A DNA stretch of 64,000 bases, taken from positions 25,016,161 through 25,080,160 of the forward strand of contig CM069447.1 in the NCBI GenBank assembly GCA_035610835.1. The letters are read 5' to 3'. Below, piece after piece: positions 1 to 11,879 of the stretch (positions are counted from its first letter, which is position 1; each line of letters begins with the position of its first letter). The DNA comes from Ophiura sarsii. Taxonomy: Eukaryota; Echinodermata; Ophiuroidea; Amphilepidida; Ophiuridae. A program made the position numbers and the translations under genes. The notes under the pieces are model-generated. The model made no database searches. It was given only the letters and a program-made list of their open reading frames with translations, and was not told the DNA's origin.

Positions 1-953
1 GTGGCCAAAGCTGAATTTGGCATGCCTGAGAATAATTTGATATAAACGAAATCTTCCAAATAGATAAAAACAAATCTTATGATGCATTCAAGATTGTTAA
101 GAGAGAATCTCTTCTAGGTTAACAAACTTATGAACACATCTCTTTGATTTCGTCTGAAGTTTGGGAGATGAAAGGCATTTATATAGTTTTAGTAGTTATG
201 TAAATATATGGTATTACAAATCAGCGCTCTCTGTTTACCATGGTAAAGTAAGGAGCTATCTTGTTTTGCTCATTTTAAGGAAGAATCGTTCTAATTATAC
301 GGATTTAAATAAGTGAACAGTTTGGCAGGACCCTACATCAAGGTGGTAGATTTTTTGGCCTAAACTCACTTTATGATTGAGTAACATAATCTTTGGTTTA
401 ACAACTACCTTATTTGATACTCTGATGCCATGTTCAAATACGACATTTTGCGGAAGTTGAAAAGTGAGATAGGTCTATTACCGTACTGACTTAAAGTTGC
501 TACATCTCCCTTCGATGTGCTGCTTTGTTCTTGTAACAAAGTCCTAATATCCGTTGAGTTTATTGAAGGGGGAAATCGAACAATCTTTTCACGGAAAATG
601 AGTTTTATAGGACACTTCTTAACACGCCCTGTAACATTGTTTTCTTTTGCAAACGTCTGAACTGAGAAAAGTATTTTCCTATGGATACGAAATTTATACA
701 GGGAAATTGCAGTGTAACATTTGTTTAGCATCGGTTGAAAAAGTAGGTATAATTATGGTTTGAGAGATCATGGACAAAATAACACCCCAACAATCACACA
801 CATCCAACGAACAACACTTTATTGTTGAACAAAGGCCTTAGTATTGTATTTCAATTTTTCGTAAAACCACACTTTTGTTCATCATGGTTTTGTATTGACA
901 CTAATAATCCAATAACTGTAGCATCATATTGCCCAAAACCTGGAAATATATGA
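1..953. other. Gene-free flank
   Basis: No coding exon, RNA gene or clear repeat boundary was recognised. The open frames here are short and lack domain signatures. If the receptor gene on the minus strand continues, its remaining 3' exons would lie further left, outside the window. Confidence 0.5.
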
Positions 954-1710
954 TAAGGGGAGGCACGTAAATATATCGGAAAGGCTTTTCAGATATCTGA
1001 GGCCCGTATCGGCAAGGCTTTTCCGAAGGGTAGGAGGGACATTGCCGATTTAGAAGCGCACTTTTAAATACTCCTAGATTCAAATCGGAAAGTAACTTTC
1101 CGATTTTACTAGCGTATCGGCAATCCACTCAACCAGCGTTCCTTTCTTGTCAAATATTGATTATCAAATGCTACTCGAGAGACAACAATAGGCGATACTC
1201 TGCGCGTGACGATGGTCAATATATTAATTGTCTGGAAGTTTATCCGTAATTATTGATCAAAACGGCCCGTGTAATTGGCGTTTGCTGGTCGATATTTGAC
1301 TTATTTCCTCATTTTTACAAATTAATTAATTAAAATACTCATCCATATGGATATTGGTCATCATCCCCAAATTGTACATTAAGAATAACCTCAAAATAAG
1401 TCCAAACATGCACAGTTTTTGTTTCGTTCTTTATAACCATAAATTGAGTTGATCGCTATGTTAACGCTCTGTACCATTAAAATATCAAATCAATGTTCAG
1501 GAAGCACTGTGCATCAAGTCTGAAATACCTCGCCCTTATGGTCTATGACTTCTGAAAATGTATGCCTTTAGTACAGTAGTCCTAGCCTTTTAATAGCTAC
1601 CAGCAAATCAATCAAAGAATATCTAAACTTGTATCTACCTAATAGTTTTAATAATAATTTTAAAGTTGTACTTTAAAATGTATGTTGTAATATAAGTTAT
1701 TTTTTGTATC

Positions 1711-1780
1711 GCGCCTCGAGCACCATTTTTGGTGGATTAGTGCGCATTATAAATCCACATTATTATTATTATTATTAATA
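1711..1780 (+). repeat. Retroposon 3'-tail-like sequence with (ATT)n
   Basis: A GCGCC...GTGCGCATTATAAAT segment runs into an ATT microsatellite. This is a common layout for 3' ends of invertebrate LINE/SINE families. A related tail ending in GCGCTATATAAATG and ATA repeats occurs near 5780-5835. Confidence 0.35.
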
Positions 1781-2611
1781 GGCCTACCCCCGGGTCGCAA
1801 ATTTATTAACCGTAACAAACATTTGGCCAAACACTGTGCATGTGTATACCATACGCTTTACTCCGTCAAGGTATCAAATGTTTGTTACAGTAAATAACAT
1901 CGGGCCCTACTCGATCGAGCCAATTAAGTGGTAATCAATCGATTTAGCCCTATTGAAATATAGGTGACTCTTGCCTTGTAAAACGATTAACTTGTCTGGG
2001 TTTTCAACGGGGTTTTCAATGGCTGTTGATCATGAGTTTAGCTCAGTTTATCGTTTAAATGGGTGGGTTCACACGTACAATCACGAGCCGTGTATAAAGG
2101 CGATTCGTATTATAATACCAATAATGCAATAATCTTTTGTTGTCTAGCTATTTCCTCTAGATACCATCAGCCAACGGACGACGCCTGAACGCAACAAAAT
2201 TCGATTTATCACGATTCAAAACTTACACGGGGCCGGCCCGCCCCGGGTGTCCTTTTATTATTTTAGGCCTAGCATTATTTTTTCTATGGATGGGACTAAA
2301 TATGTTACTGTTAATAAACACATAATTGGTGTATTGACTCTACTCTTTGGTACAATCACTATAATTTTGTATTAACTTGACAATTTTAAGTTTTAGGCCA
2401 ATTTAGATTTATTCTAAGTTTTATGTTTGAAACGGGGACCGTAGCCGACATTAAATTATAAATATAACGGAGAAAATCCCAACTAAATAAAAAATTAGCA
2501 TTAACTTTGTAGTATTTATAAATCTACCAATCTATGACTATGTGATCATGTAAATATTTGTAAACTTTTGTAACCATTTTTATGTTTTATATCACAGTTC
2601 AATATGTTTAA

Positions 2612-2848
2612 CACTTTCCACGCTGCAGTCGTCTGCAGACGACATTCCAAAATTTCACAAAATGTTTAAAAAATGTCAAATTTATTGAATTTCATTACCA
2701 TATTTTAAATCACCATGAGAAATGCATTGACATAAGTACAAACATTCCTAGTATTGGTTCAGTAATCCATGGGAGAGACCCTGAAAGTTGGAAAGGTTTC
2801 TGAAAATTCTGTTTAGTAATAGTAAAACTTAGAGCCGCGTGGAAAGTG
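2612..2848. mobile_element. TTAA-flanked MITE (piggyBac-like), copy 1
   Basis: A 237-bp element with terminal inverted repeats CACTTTCCACGC / GCGTGGAAAGTG, flanked on both sides by TTAA (2608-2611 and 2849-2852). TTAA duplication is diagnostic of piggyBac-type transposition. It is non-coding. A second copy in the opposite orientation lies at 19480-19718. Confidence 0.75.
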
Positions 2849-2933
2849 TTAAAGACGCTGAAACCGTCGCGTGGTGCGTTCGAAACGGGTTTCGTACATT
2901 TTGAATTTCGTTAGACTTTCCGTTCTCGTTGTA

Positions 2934-3480
2934 GTGTTATGGTAAATATCAGGTCAGAATAAGTTTCAACACATTCCGATGATGTCAGTCATCACTTTTA
3001 TGTTTCTAATGTTAACATTTATAGGGTTTTGAAGCGTATGATATGCCAAAAATAGCCAACAAATTGCTTTTTCCTAAAACCTGTCCTTTTGACCTCTATT
3101 TCTCGGAGATGAGATCAGATATTATATATTTCCTTTTTGTTTATAAATAAGAGTTTGTTCATAGTTTAGCAAAAATTGATAACAATTGCACAACCGGGTT
3201 AACTTACATTTTTGACTTATCATTTGTATTCTAGTGTTATGGTGAATATCAGGTCAAAATAAGATTCTACACTCATTCCGAGCATGTCAGTCATAACTTT
3301 TTATGTTTCTAATGTTAAAATTTATATGGGTTTTTAAGCCTATAATATTCCGAAAAATATCCAACAAACATGGTTAATTCAAATTTCAAATTTCAAATTT
3401 CAAATTTTAAATTGACCTCTAAGTTGTCGGAGATGAGGTCAGATATTATTTAATTCATTTGTGTTCTTAATTGACACTAT
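2934..3480. repeat. Diverged tandem duplication (~300-bp unit, 2 copies)
   Basis: The stretch from about 2934 (GTGTTATGGTAAATATCAGG) is repeated from about 3233 with scattered substitutions and small indels. Both copies end with a 'GAGATGAGATCAGATATTAT'-like stretch. It lies inside the 3.5-kb Harbinger-like element. Confidence 0.6.
3380..3408. repeat. Short 7-bp minisatellite (AAATTTC)n
   Basis: Four successive AAATTTC units inside the second copy of the tandem duplication. Confidence 0.7.
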
Positions 3481-4485
3481 CATCTTTCTCATCATATTCA
3501 AAGGACATTAAGATTACTTGAAAAATAAGACCTTGGTAAACATTTTAGGCGATACATGTTTTTTTCAGAGTTTAGCAAATATATACATCTACAACTGTTT
3601 TAACTTCTGCTAACTAAATCTAAATTTGCCGTACATTCTAAATTCAAAATCTCACTAAATCTCACTGACCTTGTCCTGAGAAGCATGCATAAAATGAGAC
3701 TTGTTTTAGGGTTATTAATGATTCTATGTTTTAATATGTACACATACTTGTACTATTTGAAGGACGCATAATGTGTTTGTCCAAATATATAAATAAATAT
3801 ACATAAATACATTTGAAATAAAACAAGAATGTATGAAATTAGCTGCTTGGTAATGTAGCACAATTGTTGGCAACAATCAACTCACATGTCCCCGACTCGT
3901 GGGCTAATTCCCGGTTAATTCGTCCCAGGTCGCTCCGCCGCCAGTGTGTGCGGCCGTGGATGTACGCATGATGTATACAGTACGTTGAATACAGTTGGTC
4001 AAATGTAACTGTAACTTTATATCATGCTTATTTACAACTCACAAAATACAAACGCGATATGTATGTGTTTAGACTTGTTTTGTGGTAATTTTAATGCACA
4101 ATTCGATTATAACAAACAAAATCCACATTAATGAGTCGTTTTAGTTAATTAGTTTATGCAAGTATGGCATTAGTCAAATATTGACCGGCGCGGGTTAGTT
4201 TCAAATCCACTCAGTCAACAGTGTCGCTCAGCGTGAAGTAGATTTACAACCACTAGATAACAATAGGCGTAATTGGTGCGTCGGGCGTTTTAAGTGGCTA
4301 TTATATCGTCTCACCTGAGCTTGCTAAATCCAACTCGCAGATTTGAAACTCTCTAGATGGCATCCTAGTTCGTGGCCTGACAAATGAACTTGCCGATATC
4401 TTTAAAAAAGTTGCAGATTTGACCTTTCCGATTGCATTTCAGATATCTAAAAAGCCTTTCCGATATATTTACGTGCCTCCCCTAA

Positions 4486-5560
4486 CAAGCTGAATTTTGC
4501 AGGTTAGGTACAGAAATATGTGTAGAATCACATTTTAAAAGTCCCCAAGAATCCAGTGTGTGCTAAATGTTTAGAGCCAAAAATCCAAAATGGCCTCCAT
4601 ACAGGGAGTCAAAAATTCAAATGGCTCCAATTAAGCTGACAAGCATATCAAATTGTTCGTCTGAACGCAAAGATTCTAAAAATGAACAGTGTGCTCCGCT
4701 TGCGATGTTTAGTGTGACCTTTGCATTTTGGGTCAAAATTTGAGCTTGCTCCGATTTTGACAAACGATATATCTAATTGCTCGTCTGATCACAAGGATAC
4801 CAGAAATACTAGTTTTACTTCTAAAACATTTGATGACAAATATCTCGGTAACAAAACATTGGAAGTTGGGTAAACTATACATTATGAGAATCCTTGTTGA
4901 CCCCAGTAGGGTGGCCATTTGTGACCCAACAAAACAAAAAATTAACACAAATGGGAAACTTTTAATATGCTGTTTCTCATGTCATTGGGTACTATCCTGA
5001 ACAAATACATTTTGTGTGGGTTTTTTTCCCTAAAGTAGCGCTTCTTTTTTCTTCAGGAGTAAACACTGGTCTCACATGGTCTTCAAAACCACTAATTATA
5101 GTATTGGCCTGTTCATTACGATTAATAGGAGCTACTTGCTCCTTAATAATAGGCAATCAATAATCTATAACATTAGTATGCCTCAATCACGGAATCTTAT
5201 GGATAGTAACAATAATCAGTATGAGGGGGATGAAAAGTTTTGACGAGCAGAAGCCACAGTTAAATTGTTGGTGACTTTTGAGTTTTAATTGAAGGTAACA
5301 CGAAATCGGGATGCAAATTCTCCAAAAGTAGTCTAGTTTCGAAAACTATATCATGGCTATTGTACGCTTGACGTTCCGGCGATTTGTAACGTATCTTATT
5401 GCCTCATTCTGCAGTCATGCCTTTTTAAACATTTTAAAAACCTGTTGTGCAATTCTGTCAATATTATTAATGTTTTACCACTGTATATTATATGTTTTAG
5501 TCTTATTATATGCTTGGTGCTGAGTGTATGCTTGCTGGGTATGCGGGTACGTGTGTGAAG
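4486..5560. other. Gene-free interval
   Basis: No coding signal. Short open frames on the minus strand around 4733-4948 have no recognisable domain. Confidence 0.45.
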
Positions 5561-5845
5561 GATGTGTAGCTATATGATGGGTGTGTTAGGGCGAGGGGTG
5601 GGTTGGGGTTCGAGTGGTGTGTGTGTGTGTGTGTGTGTGTGTGGATGTACGCGTATCATCTATTTTATTGTATTCTTACTACTTACTGCCATTTTTAATG
5701 TCCAATTTATTCTATTGTTGCGTTTTATATTTTGTATATTACTTGGTACTTTTTATCGTGTGTATGTTTTATCTCTGTACAGCGCTTTGGTCTTTTTTAG
5801 AAAAGGCGCTATATAAATGTTGTTTAATAATAATAACGTTAGCGA
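5540..5845 (+). repeat. Retroposon-tail-like segment with (GT)n microsatellite
   Basis: A GT run (about 5618-5643) is followed by sequence ending ACAGCGCTTTGG...AAAGGCGCTATATAAATG and an ATA/AAT tail. This pattern is typical of 3' ends of abundant invertebrate retroposons. The overlapping open frames are not convincing genes. Confidence 0.35.
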
Positions 5846-5914
5846 TTCGTATTTTATTGTTTGTTTTATACATCTGAATTCATTAGTCATTGTCCATTGA
5901 ATAGTTGATCTTCG

Positions 5915-6118
5915 AAAGGGCTTACATCCATTTTAATGAATTTGAGAAAACAGCAAGAACATATTATGTGAGATTTATTCTTTGAAATATTATGTGTATA
6001 ATGAAAGAAGTACATATTATAGTATTCCAATCAAATGGGGTATGTTTTTCAAATCAATCTCATTGTTCTTGTTTTGTTATTATATTCATTATTTTTTTTA
6101 AATGGATGTAAGCCCTTT
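5915..6118. mobile_element. 204-bp MITE-like inverted-repeat element
   Basis: Begins AAAGGGCTTACATCCATTT and ends with the exact inverse. The interior is AT-rich and non-coding. No target duplication is obvious, so the superfamily is unassigned. Confidence 0.55.
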
Positions 6119-6665
6119 AGCAAAACATTTTTAAAAAATGTACACAAACAGTTAAAAATGTGAAAAAATAACTCACCAAATCAAACAGTGGAATAAAAGA
6201 ATACATGTAATGGTACGCAAAATTAAGATTAACAAGACAAATACTTATTCTGCGGTAGGGGTTTGCGGGCACAGGCCTATAATGGTATCCAAAACAGATT
6301 ATCAAAAGATTTCAACAATTGGCAATATTGACTTTATACTTTACTTGCCGATTTGCACCGTAAACAGTAAGTGGCGGGCGTTTGGAGGGGACAAAACATT
6401 TATTCAACAATATTAAACTTTAAATGCCTGTATCTCAATATGGACTTATGTATTTCCCAGGCTCACATTGGTGATAGTGCAAAACTTGAGCCCCAGAAAA
6501 ATATAATTTTAAGACTTGCGCTCAGGTCTTCAATTTTTCGACCACTCGGATCTCCTGAGCTCCAGAAAGACTCTCTTCAATATAATCGGGTCACTTGACT
6601 TCTAACAATTCTTTTAGGCAAATGAAGGGTTAGGTTTTACAGCTCCCATCAGACGCAGCACTTAC

Positions 6666-6896
6666 CTTGACATTGGAAGCCGTTCCAGTCTTTATGACAT
6701 TGCCCATCACTACATCCTGTTTCTGGAAGACAAGATACACCCTCAGCGCAAAGACACAGATATTGGCAATTGACTCCAAACCAATCTGCATGACATGGCC
6801 CATCAATACATTCCCCTGTGTCTGGAAGACAAGAAACACCTTCAGCGCAGTGACACACTGATTCGCAGTTGGCCCCATAAGTACCTGGCTGGCAAT
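6666..6896 (-). CDS. EGF-repeat exon (double EGF), Tie-like receptor gene
   Basis: A 231-bp exon bounded by a consensus acceptor (ATACTAG before 6896) and donor (AAG|GTAAGT at 6665). In its open frame it encodes a Cys-rich stretch with two successive EGF-like modules (CHCAEGVSCLPDTG and CLCAEGVSCLPETG motifs) starting at an Asp-Cys pair. It is phase 1 at both ends, as expected for shuffled extracellular modules, and joins in frame to the exon at 8479-8321. The product is inferred to be the extracellular region of a single-pass receptor. The next downstream exon was not found in the window. Alternative: another MEGF-type scavenger receptor. Confidence 0.7.
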
Positions 6897-7130
6897 CTAG
6901 TATATGAATTATAAATCGAGAAAGTTAATACTGTAGTACATTATTTTAATCATAGTATGATAATGAATTCAATTTACCGTTTTCAACTTGGCATAGTATG
7001 AGACATCGCAGAAAAGTATTAAGCATAACCAACTAGGTATGGTGTCAGAAATAAAACGCCATGGGGATCTAACAAATTCTTTAAAAAATAGATATCGCCA
7101 AAGAGACCTTGTTTTTTTGGCCTAATCATA

Positions 7131-7865
7131 ATGAGATGTAACAAGTCCGACAAAATCATGACATCTATAATCAGAAAATATCCGATATTTCCTGTTAGAG
7201 AAGCATTCGTACAAAGAAAAGCCACAAGAAGATGCGAAACCAGCAGCACCATATCATCTGATTTAACCCCCATGCAGCACAATCGTCTACACCGACATCT
7301 GCAAATCCTTCTTGAAACTCATCGGCAAGCACTTCCTAAAGGTATCCAAGCTGCACAAGATAGTCCAAGGAATCCGAGCTCCAGAAGATATTCAACAGAA
7401 ACACCGTCAAAGTTAGCAACAGCTGTATGCCCAACCTAGCCACCACCATCGTGTCACAAAATAATAAAGTGTCACCGAAACACAAAAAATACATCGCCTG
7501 GAACAGCACCAAAAAGAAATGCAACTGCCGCAACAAAGACGTCTCTCAGAAATTGCCTAACCTTCCGCATCATCTACAGCGCCGAGATAACATCCACCAA
7601 AAGCAATGTCACCAGGGATTACATCGGACTCACAGAACATCCCTTCAAGCTGAGATACTTCAACCACAATGCAGTCATTCAGAAAAGAAGAATACCAACA
7701 CAGCCACTACTGAGCTAGCAAGACACGCGTGGCAACTAGAGAAGAAGAACCAACCGTTCACCATCAAATGGTCTATCATCATCACCAGAACACGCGCATC
7801 GGATCCAAGTGACGCGATGTTTGCCTCAAACCTTTGTTTAATTGACGTTAAGCCGAAAATTTAAA
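7131..7865 (+). pseudogene. C-terminal fragment of an RT/GIY-YIG-like retroelement
   Basis: Across several frames the sequence encodes recognisable pieces of a retroelement ORF. In order they are KFLKLIGKHF-like and FNRNTVKVSNSCMPN-like segments, a CNC-containing linker, then YIGLTEHPFKLRYFNH, which resembles a GIY-YIG endonuclease-type core. Frame changes and stops make it a relic. I associate this arrangement with Penelope-like or related GIY-YIG retroelements, but the family name is from memory of the motif pattern. An N-terminal piece of what looks like the same family sits at 11880-12188. Confidence 0.5.
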
Positions 7866-7904
7866 CAAATGAATGTTGCCTTAATCCCAAATTAAGATGT
7901 TATT

Positions 7905-8020
7905 TATTTAGTAGTTATTATTTAGTAGTTATTTAGTTATTTGGTTATTTAGTTTTAGTTATTTAGTTATTTAGTTATTTAGTTATTTAGTTATTTAGTT
8001 ATTTAGTTATTTAGTCATTC
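7905..8020. repeat. Microsatellite (AGTTATTT)n
   Basis: Near-perfect 8-bp units of AGTTATTT with a few interruptions. Confidence 0.85.
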
Positions 8021-8202
8021 ATTCAATCATTTATCAACAGTATATATTTTTGAATAGTGTACTGTATGCCAAACCGGCAAAGCGTAAACTATTCAAAGAT
8101 ATTCGTCATCCACGCTTTTGACGATGGCCGTATAGTCACGTCATGAAACTCAGATTAAAGACTTGTATTCATGTAAGTTTATACATTTATTTATTTACTT
8201 AC

Positions 8203-8265
8203 CCTGATCGCAACCTATCCTATGAAATCAAGTTGCCCATAAGCATCGACGTGGATGTCAAATTG
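8203..8265 (-). pseudogene. Decayed duplicate of the adjacent EGF exon
   Basis: Reading the minus strand, the last ~60 bp before a preserved donor (CAG|GTAAGT at 8202) align with the 3' end of the exon at 8479-8321, including the Cys-Asp-Gln end. An in-frame stop and substitutions destroy the EGF cysteines. The donor and exon tail survive, so this is a tandem exon duplication that died. Confidence 0.55.
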
Positions 8266-8320
8266 TCTTAACATGTTTTTTTATATGTAAAATATTATAC
8301 CAACACAGGACCATACTTAC

Positions 8321-8479
8321 CTTGATCGCAGTCTATCCCATGATATCCGGCTGCACAGGAACATCCGTACGGGTGTGGAAGACAGAATAGACGCCGTCGA
8401 CATGCTTTACCATGATGATCAGCACAATCAGTACCACAACACCATGTTGCATCTTGACCATATCTGTCTTTTCCATGCA
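8321..8479 (-). CDS. EGF exon with FCLPxPYGCSC signature, Tie-like receptor gene
   Basis: A 159-bp exon with good acceptor (TATTCAG before 8479) and donor (CAAG|GTAAGTATG at 8320). It is phase 1 on both sides. The encoded segment has paired cysteines (WCCGTDC), then CRRRLFCLPHPYGCSCAAGYHG, closing with C-D-Q. The FCLPxPYGCSCA stretch is the feature that most suggests a Tie/angiopoietin-receptor-type EGF module, by recollection of that family. It joins in frame to the exons at 10133-9999 upstream and 6896-6666 downstream. Eight cysteines make a compact disulfide-rich extracellular module. Confidence 0.75.
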
Positions 8480-9083
8480 CTGAATACCAGGAAGAAGAAA
8501 AATGAAAATAGATCAATACATATTTAACCTAATGGAATGTGCTGTCAGCATCTGTTTCAAAAGGATTTCGTGGTGATCAAGGTTTTAACAGTCAATCAAG
8601 GAAAATATGTGTCAATGCAGAAGACCTTCTTCTTCACCTTTAGGCTAATGAAAGTTGATTTCATGTGTCCCGTAACATTTGGTTCAAACCATAATGAGGT
8701 AACTTTTTCATTATTCATTATTCATTATTTTGCAGCAGTTCATTATTTACAAAATAACGACCATTTCACCAACTCTTCGAAGTCGATTTCTATTTTTAGG
8801 TTCCAAATTGATTCCGAATGTCAACAAAATGCGATGTTCGATGAAGAAAACTAAGGAAAACACCGAAACACTTCAATAATATCTCAAAAACGGCGGAAAA
8901 AATGGAAAATATCAAATAATGAATGATTTCGCTATTTTGGCATTCATAACGCGGTCGAAAAAACTAAACGCGGGTGGGTTACGGGAAACATGGAATGAAC
9001 TTTCTTTAGCCTTAACAGTTGGGAACGGATCTCAAAATAACACTTGTTGGAGCCCTTGCGTCAGTTCGTGGTTACAATTAAGT

Positions 9084-9393
9084 TAATAAAAAGGAAGGGC
9101 ACATGGCCTGGGGGGTACCCGAATCAACCCAATACAATGTAACAATTCAAGTCAAACTGTAGTAGTAGGATTGTTCAAGCCATAATGACATACCAAGAAA
9201 ATATTTCACTTTTAAGTTTTAAGTTTCTACGAAATAAAGCATATCTTTAGGTAGGTACGACAATTATTTGTCAAAATTACAAGGACAATTTTAGAAGTTA
9301 GAAAAATGCTCTTGTTTTCACGAGACTGGGTTCAAAGTTCTGTCTCCGGTATTGGTTTAATTCAGGTACCCCCTGTGCCCTTCCTTTTTATTA
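9084..9393. mobile_element. 310-bp MITE with AAGGAAGGGCAC termini
   Basis: The ends are inverted repeats: TAATAAAAAGGAAGGGCACA at the left and its inverse at the right, continuing with GGGGGTACC and an ATTGG segment on both sides. It is non-coding. The target duplication is unclear because the termini merge with TAA-rich flanks. Confidence 0.55.
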
Positions 9394-9419
9394 TGTTTAT
9401 ACTTTTCCCTTGAGTGTAG

Positions 9420-9757
9420 CGGTACCATTTAGTGGTATGCAGCCATCTTGGTGCATCATTTGGTTCGACGAACCAGTAACATGCGGAACAGCAAGACCAG
9501 TCGTTTTAACAAGAAGGAGTTAAATGCATAACATCAAGCTTAGTCTGTTTAGCAAGAAGAGGATGCTGAACATCAAGAGCAGTCTGTTTGCATGGTTTCC
9601 AAGAAGAATTTACCAAACCAAGGAAAGGCGGCGGTATGGCAAGAAGAAAAAGGCTCAAATTCGAGGGGGAAATCCGTCTCTGCGTGCGCCGCGGATCGAA
9701 CCCGGGCCGCGTGCGGGCAAGTATGATACTTTACCGACGGAGCTACACGGGTGAGGT
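9420..9757 (-). mobile_element. tRNA-derived SINE-like element
   Basis: On the minus strand from 9757 there is an A-box-like TAGCTCCGTCGG and, about 40 bp on, a B-box GGGTTCGATCC, i.e. a tRNA-like pol III promoter. No acceptor stem can be paired, so it is a SINE head rather than a tRNA gene. The body includes a short duplicated ACATCAAG...AGTCTGTTT segment. The left limit is approximate. Confidence 0.5.
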
Positions 9758-9998
9758 TCAAAAAACGTAAGTTCTTCTCACAAGTTGGGTGTGGTACGAG
9801 GAGATTGCTGGTAACTCATGATTCAGATTTGCCATGTCGAATGGAAATATCAGGGATCACAAATATATAGTTCCTTTCTGGTATTACTTTTGTTACGAAT
9901 TTAACGGGTTCGCCGTCGGACAAGTCAAATCTATATTATGAATACCCGTCGTAAAACAATTAATGTTATCATTAGTGGGAATTCTTGTTCATGTTTAC

Positions 9999-10133
9999 CT
10001 GTTTCACAGTTGATCCCAGTAAATCCAGGTGCACATACACAGATGCCAGACCGCTCATCACAAATCCCGCCATTAAAACATAAAGGACAGTCATTGGGAC
10101 ATGTAGGTAATCCCCATTTTCCAGATGCACATG
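9999..10133 (-). CDS. EGF exon, Tie-like receptor gene
   Basis: A 135-bp exon with acceptor AATTCAG before 10133 and donor ACAG|GTAAAC at 9998. It is phase 1 at both ends. It encodes a classic EGF module, C-x-SGKWG...CPNDCPLCFNGGIC...GICVCAPGFTGINCE, with the GFxGxxC ending. It directly follows the Ig exon at 10569-10324. An Ig domain followed by a block of EGF repeats is the domain order of Tie receptors. The three EGF exons of the gene are collinear and in one frame after splicing. Confidence 0.75.
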
Positions 10134-10323
10134 CTGAATTTGAACGGAAGAATTAATACAATATTAGTTCGATGTGTTTTTAATTTAATGGGCAATATAC
10201 CCGGCAATTAGGAACTTAAATATCTATAATTTTCGTCACATTTCGGACTGATCCATACACTTGTTTTCACACACTGCATGATAACTATATCACAGTAAAC
10301 ATGGTAAAGTATTATACATGTAC

Positions 10324-10569
10324 CTCTAACCACTAGAAGAAATATAGCATGTCGCCCTTCCGCACGATTGCCGGCCTGGTAACATTCATATATGCCTCCG
10401 TGGCTAACTTGAACATTAAAAAGCGGCACATTTTTCTGGTCATCCCATGCTGTAATCTCACTACTCCCATTAAGTCGCCATCTGGTATTCACTATGTCTG
10501 TTATCACAGACAATGTCACATCAATTCCAACGCTAACTGTTTGTGAAATTCTTTGAGCAGTAACAACAC
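10324..10569 (-). CDS. Ig-like domain exon, Tie-like receptor gene
   Basis: A 246-bp exon with acceptor TTAAG before 10569 and donor AGAG|GTACATG at 10323, phase 1 on both sides. It encodes an Ig-like fold: a WRLNG strand-C tryptophan, an N-linked glycosylation site (NGSS), and the strand-F motif GGIYECY. Only this strand-F cysteine is seen. The strand-B position lacks the usual partner cysteine, so the canonical disulfide may be missing. The C terminus (LLVVR) leads straight into the EGF exon. The domain type is clear, the ligand unknown. Confidence 0.7.
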
Positions 10570-10639
10570 CTTAAGTAATAGATCGATATATAAATAGATA
10601 AATATAGATAAATAAATTGTACCACTTTTATAAAACCCA

Positions 10640-10735
10640 CTAACTAACTAACTAACTAACTAACTATAACTGTGTGACTGACTCTAACTAACTAACTATA
10701 AATGACTGACTGACAGACCGACAGACTGACAGAAG
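10640..10735. repeat. Microsatellite (CTAA)n/(CTGA)n
   Basis: Runs of CTAA units pass into GACTGACT and GACAGACT units. Non-coding, in an intron of the receptor gene. Confidence 0.85.
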
Positions 10736-10739
10736 TGGC

Positions 10740-11879
10740 GGAACCAGCCTCAAATTTGTTTGGGGTGTTGGGCAAAAGGGGGGCAAGAATTTGTTTAGGG
10801 GGTATGAAGAAAGACAAAAGATGCGCGCAAAGCCCACGAGTTGTGTGTGCCATTCTTAATATGTCAAATTTAGTCTAATACTAACAAATCTGGTATAAAT
10901 ATACGATCTTGCGCGCAAAATTTACCTGTGTTATGCTAAAAAATGTCAACATTTGGTCTAATTTAACCTAATTTAGTAAGAAAATGTGCGCACGGTGGGG
11001 AAAAAAACCGTACAGCAGAAAAGGAACTTGACAAAAGTGTAGTGTCCTTTTAATGTAACATGTAATCTTTATTCTATACATGATGGCAGATCTTTTTTTT
11101 CAAATTCAAGATGGCAAAAGTAAGAGAAGTCTTTAGACATTTATTTAAGAAAGTTCCTTTGCATTCAAATCCGAAGTATGATTATGATTCAAAAATCTTC
11201 AGTCATAATAATTGCAAGCTTGTATCTTTGAGATACCTGGATACATGGTATTTGTAACACATATTAAGGTAGGGTGTAACGTTCATTGACATGATCGATG
11301 ACATCAATGTAACATATCTAAAAGGAGGTGTATGAAACCTATTATTACTCAACTATGTAAAATATGCTATTAGTCGGGTAAAATGGCATAAGGGCGGCCA
11401 TCTTGAAACCTGATATGGCTGATATCAGGAGAGACCAATAAATATTCATAGCATAGATTCATTTGTTTTTAATATTCACCATGATAATGAGGGTTTTGAC
11501 ACCAACAAGACCCTTATACCCAAAATAATATCGAAATAGCATATTTTGGCGGCCATTTTGAAATATAAGATGGCGGCCATCTGCAGCATCTACATTTTTG
11601 CCAACATGTTTTTGTTTATGATGCCTAGTATCATAACAACAAATTTGTGTAGGTGGCACCATCTAATTATTTACATCACACGGAACCACATAGTCCATCT
11701 GACTACTTTTGTTATGGGCATCGCATCATTTTGATTATTATAATTATTTCGCTCCCTTCTTGGTAGAGCAAATTATGCTATCATCCGATCCACAATGCAA
11801 CAAGTCAATTTAACTGCAGCGCGAAGGATATCCTCTTTCCCTCTCATCCTTTATAATATGAAGAAAATGTTCGAGAAAA
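10740..11879. other. Intronic/gene-free sequence
   Basis: No exon recognised. A short inverted pair GGCGGCCATCTTGAA / GGCGGCCATTTTGAAA lies around 11390-11590. Short open frames at 11459-11734 have no domain. Confidence 0.4.

Larger units (their letters stand above)
957..4482. mobile_element. PIF/Harbinger-like non-autonomous DNA transposon (3.5 kb)
   Basis: The ends are inverted repeats of about 44 bp with one mismatch, each beginning GGGGAGGCACGTAAAT. Both flanks carry the 3-bp direct repeat TAA (954-956 and 4483-4485). A TAA/TTA duplication with G-rich termini is the hallmark of PIF/Harbinger elements. Short copies of ATCGGAAAGG and its complement recur just inside the ends. No transposase frame is visible, so this looks like a deletion derivative moved in trans. 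A TTAA MITE (2612-2848) and a tandem duplication are nested inside. The superfamily is inferred from termini only. Confidence 0.6.

Noticed and set aside
9680..9757. tRNA gene
   Set aside because: A- and B-boxes are present, but the acceptor stem does not pair and the anticodon arm is not convincing. Classified as a SINE head, as for 17125-17200, 20431-20498 and 31905-31978.
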